A stretch of 64,000 nucleotides of DNA from contig OY848924.1 of assembly GCA_963693285.1 (NCBI GenBank), positions 3,365,214 to 3,429,213 on the forward strand, given 5' to 3'. A program made the position numbers and the translations under genes. The DNA comes from Xestospongia muta (taxonomy: Eukaryota; Porifera; Demospongiae; Haplosclerida; Petrosiidae). Under the pieces are notes generated by a model that was not told where the DNA came from, did no database searches, and worked only from the letters and a program-made list of their open reading frames with translations. Shown piece after piece: positions 46,255-57,469 of this stretch (position 1 is its first letter; every line of letters begins with the position of its first letter).

Positions 46255-49200
46255 TTAATTTTGTTTATTTCCAGATTTATATTGGAGTGATTACTGGTTA
46301 ACTCAAAGCGTCTTTTACAATATAATAGTTTGTAAGTTTGATATAATGTAGTATAATTTGTAAGTGTATTAAATTTAATATTATCATTTTGTTTACTCTA
46401 TTAATTTGGTTCATTTCCAGATTTATATTGCTGTGATTACTGGTTAACAGATTGTGTCTTTTACAATGTAATAGTTTGTAAGTGTGATATAATGTAGTAT
46501 AATTTGTAAGTGTATTGAATTTAATGTTATCATTTTGTTTACTCTATTGTTTTTTCTATTTCAGCGTTTACATTGCAGTGGTTACTTGTGACCTGAGTGT
46601 GTCTTTTACAATGTAATAGATTGTAAGTGTTATATAATTTAGTATAATTTGTAAGTGTATCAAATTTAATATTATCATTTTATTACTTTATTGTTTTTGT
46701 TTATTTCCAGATTTATATTGGAGTGATTACTGGTTAACTCAAAGCGTCTTTTACAATATAATAGTTTGTAAGTTTGATATAATGTAGTATAATTTGTAAG
46801 TGTATTGAATTTAATATTGTCATTTTGTTCACTCAATTGTTTTTGTTTATTTCCAGATTTATATTGCTGTGATTACTGGTTAGCAGAATGTGTCTTTTAC
46901 AATATAATAGTTTGTAAGTGTGATATAATGTAGTATAATTTATAAGTGTATTAAATTTAATGTTGTCATTTTGTTTACTCTATTGTTTTTGTTTATTCCA
47001 CATTTATATTGCAGTGGTTACTTGTGACCTGAGTATGTCTTTTACAATGTAATAGATTGTAAGTGTGATATAATGTAGTATAATTTGTAAGTGTATCAAA
47101 TTTAATATTATCATTTTGTTTACTTTATTGTTTTTGTTTATTTCCAGATTTATATTGCTATGATTACTGGTTAGCAGAATGTGTCTTTTACAATATAATA
47201 GTCGGTAAGTGTGATATAATGTAGTATAATTTGTAAGTGTATTGAATTTAATGTTGTCATTTTGTTCACTCTATTGTTTTGTTTATTTCCAGATTTATAT
47301 TGCTATGATTACTGGTTAGCAGAATGTGTCTTTTACAATATAATAGTTTGTAAGTGTGATATAATGTAGTATAATTTGTAAGTGTATTGAATTTAATGTT
47401 GTCATTTTGTTCACTCTATTATTTTTGTTTATTTCCAGATTTATATTGCTGTGATTACTGGTTAGCAGAATGTGTCTTTTACAATATAATAGTTTGTAAG
47501 TGTGATACAATGTAGTATAAAATGTAAGTGTATTAAATTTAATATTATCATTTTGTTTACTCTATTGTTTTTGTTTATTTCCAGATTTATATTGCTGTGA
47601 TTACTGGTTAGCAGAATGTGTCTTTTACAATATAATAGTTTGTAAGTGTGATATAATGTAGTATAATTTGTAAGTGTATTGAATTTAATGTTGTCATTTT
47701 GTTCACTCTATTGTTTTTGTTTATTTCCAGATTTATATTGCTGTGATTACTGGTTAGCAGAATGTGTCTTTTACAATATAATAGTTTGTAAGTGTGATAT
47801 AATGTAGTATAATCTGTAAGTGTATTGAATTTAATGTTGTCATTTTGTTCACTCTATTGTTTTTGTTTATTTCCAGATTTATATTGCTGTGATTACTGGT
47901 TAGCAGAATGTGTCTTTTACAATGTAATAGTTTGTAAGTGTGATACAATGTAGTATAATATGTAAGTGTATTAAATTTAATATTATCATTTTGTTCATGC
48001 TATTGTTTTTGTTTATTTCCAGATTTATATTGCTGTGATTACTGGTTAGCAGAATGTGTCTTTTACAATGTAATAGTTTGTAAGTGTGATATAATGTAGT
48101 TTAATTTGTAAGTGTTTTGATTTTAATGTTGTCATTTTGTTTACTCTATTGTTTTTGTTTATTTCCAGATTTATATTGCTGTGATTACTGGTTAGCAGAA
48201 TGTGTCTTTTACAATATAATAGTTTGTAAGTGTGATATAATGTAGTATAATTTGTAAGTGTATTGAATTTTATATTGTCATTTTGTTCACTCTATTGTTT
48301 TTGTTTATTTCCAGATTTATATTGCTGTGATTACTGGTTAGCAGAATGTGTCTTTTAAAATGTAATAGTTTGTAAGTGTGATATAATGTAGTATAATTTG
48401 TAAGTGTATTGAATTTAATGTTGTCATTTTGTTCACTCTATTGTTTTTGTTTATTTCCAGATTTATATTGCTGTGATTACTGGTTAGCAGAATGTGTCTT
48501 TTACAATGTAATAGTTTGTAAGTGTGATATAATGTAGTTTAATTTGTAAGTGTTTTGATTTTAATGTTGTCATTTTGTTTACTCTATTGTTTTTTCTATT
48601 TCACCGTTTACATTGCAGTGGTTACTTGTGACCTGAGTGTGTCTTTTACATTGTAATAGATTGTAATTGTGATATAATGTAGTATAATTTGTAAGTGTAT
48701 CAAATTTAATATTATCATTTTATTTACTTTATTGTTTTTGTTTATTTCCAGATTTATATTGCAGTGGTTACTTGTGACCTGAGTGTGTCTTTTACAATGT
48801 AATAGATTGTAAGTGTGATATAATGTAGTATAATTTGTAAGTGTATCAAATTTAATATTATCATTTTGTTTACTTTATTGTTTTTGTTTATTTCCAGATT
48901 TATATTGCTGTGATTACTGGTTAGCAGAATGTGTCTTTTACAATATAATTGTCGGTAAGTGTGATATAATGTAGTATAATTTGTAAGTGTATTAAATTTA
49001 ATATTATCATTTTATTTACTCTATTGTTTTTGTTTATTTCCACATTTATATTGCAGTGGTTACTTGTGACTTGAGTGTGTCTTTTACAATGTAATAGATT
49101 GTAAGTGTGATATAATGTAGTATAATTTGTAAGTGTATCAAATTTAATATTATCATTTTGTTTACTTTATTGTTTTTGTTTATTTCCAGATTTATATTGC

Positions 49201-51975
49201 TATGATTACTGGTTAGCAGAATGTGTCTTTTACAATATAATAGTTTGTAAGTGTGATATAATGTAGTATAATATGTAAGTGTATTAAATTTAATATTATC
49301 ATTTTGTTCATGCTATTGTTTTTGTTTATTTCCAGATTTATATTGCTATGATTACTGGTTAGCAGAATGTGTCTTTTACAATATAATAGTTTGTAAGTGT
49401 GATATAATGTAGTATAATCTGTAAGTGTATTAAATTTAATATTATCATTTTGTTCATGCTATTGTTTTTGTTTATTTCCAGATTTATATTGCTGTGATTA
49501 CTGGTTAGCAGAATGTGTCTTTTACAATGTAATAGTTTGTAAGTGTGATATAATGTAGTTTAATTTGTAAGTGTTTTGATTTTAATGTTGTCATTTTGTT
49601 TACTCTATTGTTTTTTCTTTTTCAGCGTTTACATTGCAGTGGTTACTTGTGACCTGAGTGTGTCTTTTACAATGTAATAGATTGTAAGTGTGATATAATG
49701 TAGTATAATTTGTAAGTGTATCAAATTTAATATTATCATTTTATTTACTTTATTGTTTTTGTTTATTTCCAGATTTATATTGCTGTGATTACTGGTTAGC
49801 AGAATGTGTCTTTTACAATATAATAGTTTGTAAGTGTGATATAATGTAGTATAATTTGTAAGTGTATTGAATTTAATATTGTCATTTTGTTCACTCTATT
49901 GTTTTTGTTTATTTCCAGATTTATATTGCTGTGATTACTGGTTAGCAGAATGTGTCTTTTACAATATAATAGTTTGTAAGTGTGATATAATGTAGTATAA
50001 TTTATAAGTGTATTAAATTTAATGTTGTCATTTTGTTTACTCTATTGTTTTTGTTTATTTCCACATTTATATTGCAGTGGTTACTTGTTACCTGAGTGTG
50101 TCTTTTACAATGTAATAGATTGTAAGTGTGATATAATGTAGTATAATTTGTAAGTGTATCAAATTTAATATTATCATTTTGTTTACTTTATTGTTTTTGT
50201 TTATTTCCAGATTTATTTTGCTGTGATTACTGGTTAGCAGAATGTGTCTTTTACAATATAATAGTTTGTAAGTGTGATATAATGTAGTATAATTTGTAAG
50301 TGTATTAAATTTAATGTTGTCATTTTGTTCACTCTATTGTTTTTGTTTATTTCCAGATTTATATTGCTATGATTACTGGTTAGCAGAATGTGTCTTTTAC
50401 AATATAATAGTTTGTAAGTGTGATATAATGTAGTATAATCTGTAAGTGTATTGAATTTAATGTTGTCATTTCGCTCACTCTATTGTTTTTGTTTATTTCC
50501 AGATTTATATTGCTGTGATTACTGGTTAGCAGAATGTGTTTTTTACAATATAATAGTTTGTAAGTGTGATACAATGTAGTATAATATGTAAGTGTATTAA
50601 ATTTAATATTATCATTTTGTTCATGCTATTGTTTTTGTTTATTTCCAGATTTATATTGCTGTGATTACTGGTTAGCAGAATGTGTCTTTTACAATGTAAT
50701 AGTTTGTAAGTGTGATATAATGTAGTTTAATTTGTAAGTGTTTTGATTTTAATGTTGTCATTTTGTTTACTCTATTGTTTTTTCTATTTCAGCATTTACA
50801 TTGCAGTGGTTACTTGTGACCTGAGTGTGTCTTTTACAAAGTAATAGATTGTAAGTGTGATATAATGTAGTATAATTTGTAAGTGTATCAAATTTAATAT
50901 TATCATTTTATTTACTTTAGTGTTTTTGTTTATTTCCAGATTTATATTGCTGTGACTACTGGTTCGCAGAATGTGTCTTTTACAATATAATAGTTTGTAA
51001 GTGTGATAAAATGTAGTATAATTTGTAAGTGTATTGAATTTAATATTGTCATTTTGTTCACTCTATTGTTTTTGTTTATTTCCAGATTTATATTGCTGTG
51101 ATTACTGGTTAGCAGAATGTATCTTTTACAATATAATAGTTTGTAAGTGTGATATAATGTAGTATAATTTACAAGTGTATTAAATTTAGTATTATCATTT
51201 TGTTTACTCTATTGTTTTTTCTATTTCAGCTTTTACATTGCTGTGGTTACTTGTGAACTGTATCTGTCTTTTACAATGTAATAATTGGTAAGTATAACAT
51301 AATATAGTATAATTTATAAGTATATTGAAATTAATGTTATCATTTTGTTTACTTTATTTTTTCTGTTTGTTTCCACATTTACATATTGCTGTGATTACTT
51401 GTGATCTGAATGTGTCTTTCGCAATGTAATAGTCGGTAAATGTGATATAATGTATTATAATTTGTAAGTGTGTTGACTTTAATGTTGTCATTTTATTTGC
51501 TCTATTGTTTTTTCTATTTTCTTATTCACATTGTTGTGATTACTTGTGGTCTGAATGTGACATTTACAATGTAATAGTGTGTCTTTCAATATGTAATAGT
51601 TGGTAAGTGTGACATAATGTAGTTTGTAAATGTGTTGACTTTAATGTAATTTTGTTTACTCTATTGTTTTTTCTGTTTCCACATTTTCATTGCTGTGATT
51701 ACTTTTCATGCAAATGCGTTTTTTACGATCTAATAGAAAGTAAATATGATATAATATATTAAAATTTATAAATGTATTTAATTTAATGTTGTCATTTTAT
51801 TTACTTTTTTTATACATTTACATTGCTGTGATTACTAGTGATCTGAATGTGTTGTACACAATGTAATAGTCGTTAAGTATAATATAATATAGTATAATTT
51901 GTAAATTTATTGAAATTAATGTTGTCATTTTGTTTACTCTATTTTTCCATTTGTTTCCACATTTACATTGCACTG
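46255..51975 (+). repeat. ~39-unit ~146-bp tandem array with exon-like units
   Basis: Units contain a pyrimidine tract and acceptor (TTTGTTTATTTCCAG), a 57-58-bp block, then GTAAGTGTGATATAATGTAG and a further A/T-rich spacer. Two block types alternate irregularly. Type A starts ATTTATATTGCTGTGATTAC, is 57 bp, and is open in one phase-symmetric frame (LYCCDYWLAECVFYNIIV, spliced repeat YLYCCDYWLAECVFYNIIV). Type B (GTTTACATTGCAGTGGTTAC) is about 58 bp or has a lost acceptor, and carries a stop in that frame. The last units (51230-51975) are diverged. No similarity to a known protein was recognised. Several minus-strand ORFs of 64 aa here come from the repeat. Confidence 0.92.
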
Positions 51976-52144
51976 TGCAGTGTCTATAAGACAAAGTCAA
52001 GCAGGAGTACACATACATTATTGGATTATAAGGTACCATAAAGGGAACGGTTACATTAGTGACATTACGATGCAGTAAATTATGAGATGAGGGTTATATC
52101 AGGATTGAGTGGACATTATCACAAAATAAACAGAGAGCTACACT

Positions 52145-52735
52145 CATTACTCTAGTGTTAGTCTATTGTGTCCTAATTTAAAATCCTAATCTTACCATAT
52201 ATAGTGTCCTGATGTAATTTCCCAATGTTATCCTGCTGTATCCTAATGTCACTTGGTCACATACAAACATTACCCTATATTATTTCTTAATGTAATATCC
52301 CAATGTTACCCTTTACTGTGTTCTATGTAACTATTGTTACTTTATATTGTGTCCTAATATAACATCATGATATTAACCTGCTGTGTCTTAATGTCAATAA
52401 CATCACAATTTTATCATATACTTTTCATAAAGTAAACATCCCAATTTAATTCTACTATCTTCTAATATATTGTTCCGATGTTACCTGATACTGTGTTATA
52501 ATGTAATGTCACAACATTGCTTTGTAATGTGTCCTAATGTAACCAATGTTATCATATACTGTGCTTAAATGTAATGTTCCAATTATACATTGTACAATGC
52601 TCTAACATAACATCTCATTGTTGACCCTATACTGTGTCCTAATGTACCATATATTACCCTTTAATGTATTCTAATGTAACATTCTATTGTTTCCCTATAC
52701 TGTGTCCTAATGTAATGTCCTAATGTTACACTACA
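52145..52735 (+). repeat. Degenerate minisatellite, roughly 36-45-bp period
   Basis: About 14 imperfect copies of a unit like ACTGTGTCCTAATGTAA followed by ATCCCAATGTTACCC. It directly follows the 146-bp array but has an unrelated consensus. Confidence 0.75.
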
Positions 52736-52767
52736 CTTATTACTATTTCTATATGATACAAACAAGT

Positions 52768-52845
52768 AGGAGAGCACTATCCTCTGATGATGATGTTGAG
52801 ATAACAATTGAATCAGAAAATGATTTTGGAGGCAACTCTTGTTAA
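52768..52845 (+). CDS. Possible orphan terminal exon, acidic tail
   Basis: After acceptor-like AG sites at 52764-52769 a frame reads RRALSSDDDVEITIESEND and ends FGGNSC and TAA. The composition is protein-like (SSDDD, ESEND) and unlike its neighbours. It could be the last exon of a plus-strand gene spanning the array, but no upstream exon joins it convincingly. Confidence 0.22.
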   Translation, partial: RRALSSDDDVEITIESENDFGGNSC

Positions 52846-53447
52846 TTACTATTGTCATTGAATTTTTTTTGTGTTTTTATATTTTTTTGTTATTTTATTG
52901 TTTGTTGTTGTATTCTTGTTTTATATTTCTTTGTACACTGTTTATTTGTTGTTTTCAGATAATATCAGGAGAACTATTATAACCTATATAATTGAAGCTG
53001 TTAGTCAACTTGTAAGTGTTTTAAATATCCAATACCAATTGTTCAATCATTAGTTGTTTCTCTTTTTGTACATTAGAGGAAACTAGTGAGAGTGATGGTA
53101 AGAAATGAGCTAGTGTTGTTCTTAATGTTGTGACATGATGTGTGATAGATAGAACAAAGAGATACAAAATATATTAAGAATACAAAAAATGAGTTTCTCT
53201 GTGAGTTGATAATTGTTTAATTTTTATGTGGTATTATTCTCTCTGTCTCTCTCTCTCCTCACATCTACTTCCGATCTGGTGATATTATCATTACACAAAT
53301 CATGTTTAATAGATCATGTACAACTACACAATGTACTGTACTTGATGGAGTATAATACAAAGACACTGTTAAAGTTACTTTTACATAATTAGTCATGTTA
53401 AATTAATCATACTATTACCTTAACTATTATATATTTCTGTTAGACAG

Positions 53448-55032
53448 TTTCTCTCCTTCAAAGGTATGCAGTCATTTTTCTGTATAGACACTTTTCAAGA
53501 CTTTCCATTGTCCATTTATTGCATCTTCACTTCTTGACTAAATGGATATCAGTAGTACTGGAGACATTATTGTCAGTGATAAAATAAAACCTATATTAGA
53601 GAAATATAAACAAGTAAGTATAATAATTGACAAACAACTACAACAACATTATTTTTAAGAAAGGTTTCAATTTGGCCCCTAAATAGTGTCCAAGCTCTAA
53701 GACCACACCCAAATATTGTTAATGATACACTTTTTGTCAGCATATTTAAATTCCACAAACTACTAGTGAAACTCAGAAACTACAAGTACATATACGTAAT
53801 TAGAATATGATCATTTTACTTGCCCATGTTAGTGATTTGTTTTTATAAAGAGCTATTGTCATGTTTTTTTCCAACACAATTAAGTCAAGTGATTTATTTG
53901 CTTAACAAACAGGGTCTTAAAGAACTGCTACTAGCAAGTTGAACTGCTTATGTCACAACCATTGTGGTAAAGTGTTGTCAATTGCCATACCTGTGGTATA
54001 GATCCAGTATAACTTGATTATTATTATAAATGTTATGATGTTACATCAGTTTGAAACAATCTCTATTGACTATTTTATTGAGCATATTTTCATGCATAGT
54101 AGCAGTGATCACTGCCACTATGTATGAAAAACTGCTGAATAAATATAAGGCTAACAAACATTATGGTATCATACTATAGCTGTGGTAAGGGGTCTGTACT
54201 CTAGTGCTTTTCATTTTATTAACATTCTATGACATTGTTATTTCTCCTATTCTAGATGAAGTCAACTATCTTGTTATATTGTGTCCCATTTACTACTATA
54301 TTTGACTATGTACATTATCTCAATGTTATTAGTCCATTAATGAACACCTCTCAATATATGATATATCTGGCAGCAGCTGTGTCTGACTTCTTTATACATC
54401 CTGATGACATGGTATGTAAAACTTACTTGGTTATCAAACTAGATCTTCTTCAGTAATGTTTGTGATATTTAGCAAAGAGTATACATCACTATAAAGACTA
54501 GATCTTGTATAATTCTCTCTAGCTCTAGACTCATTTTAAAGGGAGGAGCTACTTAACTAGACTATATGTTTATAAAACATATTTGTGATATGTATGTCAT
54601 AATATGAGAACAAGTAGAGTTTACCTGTACTTTGAACCTACTATTGTTGTATTTAGTGAAAAATAATTTTGATTAGTTTCCATAATTAATATACATGTAA
54701 TAGTAAAATTCTTTAAGAAGTATACTATCAGATATACACTAACATCAGAAGAGGAATTTGAGACTCACTGTTGTGTATATAAACATAATCTCTTCTATAT
54801 TCTTGTCAGGTAGATTGAGGTTGAACATAAGATACCATCATCAACATCATTGGGTCTTCACTCACAGCAAGTACCAAAGTCAATAGCAGTATTAACTAAT
54901 GCTTTCATTGTCTCCTTTAAAGTATGTCTATTTCATTGATATTATATGATATTAGTCTGTTACTAGTTAGAAACTGATGAGAGTATTTTAGTTAGTAGAG
55001 CTAGAAAAGCTCTGACAAAATATGGACATCAA
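53448..55032 (+). pseudogene. PPCS: Phosphopantothenate-cysteine ligase, partial broken copy 2
   Basis: Pieces: 53448-53613 (QRYAVIFLYRHFSRL in one frame, then GDIIVSDKIKPILEKYKQ in another), 54256-54411 (LLYCVPFTTIFDYVHYL, then YLAAAVSDFFIHPDDM), 54814-54921 (IEVEHKIPSSTS, then VLTNAFIVSFK) and 54967-55032 (LETDESILVSRARKALTKYG). The last three exons are phase 0, open, and have good splice sites. Compared with copy 1 the exon at 54814 has lost 15 bases (the QHWSP segment, aligning with the conserved DWAPKAF region of animal PPCS). The first exon needs a frameshift. The terminal VVV exon and the N-terminal SGGT/FSSG region were not found, so the copy cannot make a full enzyme. Confidence 0.82.
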
Positions 55033-55039
55033 GTAAGTC

Positions 55040-57130
55040 AGTAAAATAGAAAAATGTATGTTATGTGCCTTCTAGTAAAGTTGTCACCTAAGCATATAAT
55101 TTATACATACAATATGACCTAGTGTATGTACATGTACAAAGTCAGCTTTGACAGTCAATGTTAGTGAGACATTCAGTGTGATCATTTCTACTGTTGAAAA
55201 CATATTAAGAGTGCTTATTAAGGAAAGATGTGATCATTAAAATGTCATTTTAAGTTATTGGGAATTGTGTTAATATATTTAGACTAGATCACAATAAAGT
55301 AGTCATGTGACATACCAGTATATATTATCACAAACAGTTATAAATAGTTCTTGTTATAGACTATGATAGTACTTGTCAAAATAGGTATTTTAGTCATGAA
55401 GATGCATAAAGATAAATGTAGTTGAAGCAAGATTACTCAGATGACATTCAAGTACAGAACTATTTATAAGTAATTTATCTAAATTTAGCAACATGTGTCC
55501 CAAGAGCTGTACCTGACATTATAATCAATTGCTTGGGAGTTTCATGCTCCTACCACTTCAGTTCCATCTTTTCTCATTATGCACTTATGGACATATCCAA
55601 TGTTCCATCATCCTTATGTGAGTGCATATGTAACAATTGTATATATGAATCAAATTTTTTTGAGGTGTTTTAACAGTGGTCCTATTTAAGTCACAAATAT
55701 TTTGTGAGAAGTGGTTTCTTATTACAAATGAGGTTATAATTTATCATGTTATTGTTGAGTATTGTATTGATAGAATGTACAGGTCATTGTTGTCTTTTGA
55801 TTGTGGCTCTCATTTTCAATGTCTTGTTCACATTATAAGGTTTGGTATCATTATTATGCTTATATATTGCTGATGGTCACTGTTGTATATAGTATATAAA
55901 AGGTATGCATATATAATAAGAGAGAAATATATGATTATAAACCTCTGATCAGTCTTTGTCTTCATAGATGATGTTAGTTTGTGTTTACTTTATACATTGG
56001 TTAGTGTAGGATAAGTGTGGAAGAACAAGGAAAGAATACAATTTTCCTCCACTTGTTTTCTTTGAAGTAACTATCAATTGAGCTTAAATCTTGCTGTTCA
56101 TTCCTATATTTTAAAATAATGTTAAAACATCACTAGCAACATTCATAGTAAATATGCTTTTGCTTGTTATATTGATATATATTTGTTCCATTTTACCCCA
56201 TCATTATTATTGTATGAATTCTCTTCATTAGCTTATGCTATTGAGTGCCATATTGTAGTCATTAGCAAAGGTCTATTTTGTTTGATGAGAGCAATAAATA
56301 TTGCAAGTTTAAATATTTAACCAGAACTTGTCACTAACTACTCACATAATTATGTATAATACTACAATATATAGATTTTTCTTTTTGTATTTATATTACT
56401 AATCCTCTGCAGTATTTTGAAATAACAGTGATTATAACAATATGACTGCCAGTATTCTGTGCAGACTAAATACAGTCAGATACAGAACTTCAACAGGTAG
56501 TATTGTATTATGATATTAGCACACAACTCATTCATATACAATATGCCCTTTTTCTTCTTGTAGCATATAATAAAACTTATTACACAAATCTTGAATGACA
56601 TCTATTCTATCAAGATATTCTCCAGTTAAACTAACTTTCATTGACTACTTTTATGGTAAAAGCTTTAGATCTGACTTTTAGTTCAGAATAATTAAGGAAG
56701 AACAATGAACTATAGACCTAGTACAGTAGGGTCAGCTCTTTGAGCTAGTAAATCAATTTCCAAAGGACTTTAGTGAATGAGTGTTTATTGTTGGCATTGT
56801 TACTTCAGGAACTAGAATCATTCAATAGATTATAAATAGTATTATAAATTTAGCAATTATATTTTTTTAAAAAAGCAGCAATCAAAACATCAAAAACTAA
56901 TGGTAAACCTTTCTTGGCAATTAAAGTGTGTATAAACTAACGTAACTATAATAAAGAAATATATAAAGCAATAAATGTCAAAATTAAAGGAAGGGAGGGA
57001 CTGCACACTAATTAAGTAGGTGGAGTTAAGCCTGCAGTAAAAAGAAAAACATACAGTAGGTCGCTTGAACATAACATCATTTAAAACAAGCAATTACATT
57101 ATAAAATATTATGTATATATACTATAAAAT
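55040..57130. other. AT-rich stretch between PPCS copy 2 and the Roco gene
   Basis: I searched for the missing last PPCS exon and for further 3' exons of the Roco gene and found neither. TTTATT at 56783-56788 (AATAAA on the minus strand) is a candidate poly(A) signal about 350 bases beyond the Roco stop. Confidence 0.45.
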
Positions 57131-57140
57131 AACAGTCATA

Positions 57141-57469
57141 CTAGAGTTTACAATATAATCTCTTACTTTCTAGTTGACATTTCATTCTTGTGCCAACATC
57201 TCTTAATGTATGGTTCTGGTTCAAAAGGAAATCACAGATAGCCTTTAAAAAATCAATTCCTTTTTCCTTGACCTGTCGTTGTAGCTCATTAACTATTTTG
57301 TCTGCTTTGTCATAAGCATCACCACTCATACTTTCTACATCATCTTTAAAATTTGATGATATCAATCTAGCAGTAAGGAGCCGGATAACAATGCGAAGGA
57401 GGTTAACTTCAATGGCATCACAAATATCAGCATAATAATCTAGAAATATTTCTGATGGCTCATAAGTCC
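57141..57469 (-). CDS. CARD-like terminal exon
   Basis: After the acceptor gtgtag the frame continues the G of the preceding exon (GTYEPSEIFLDYYADICD) and stops at 57141. LLTARLISSNFKDDV, then YDKADKIVNELQRQVKEKG and FLKAICDFLLNQNH, follows the CARD pattern of amphipathic helices, including KAxxLxxxLxxKGxxxFxxFCxxL. Identification is by pattern only; another death-fold subtype is possible. GAAA then GTAAGAG at about 57170 could act as a splice donor and replace the last eight residues. Confidence 0.65.

Noticed and set aside
47316..50574. Repeated 64-aa minus-strand ORFs (MYHTYKLL...)
   Set aside because: They are read across two neighbouring repeat units on the strand opposite to the splice-like signals and recur only because the DNA repeats.
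46255..51975. CRISPR-like array of repeats and spacers
   Set aside because: Units are ~146 bp, spacers are themselves repeated, and the sequence is metazoan; this is a tandem satellite.
55330..55420. Candidate last exon for PPCS copy 2 after TTGTTATAG
   Set aside because: The frame after this AG does not resemble the VVV(A/D)N exon and hits a stop quickly.
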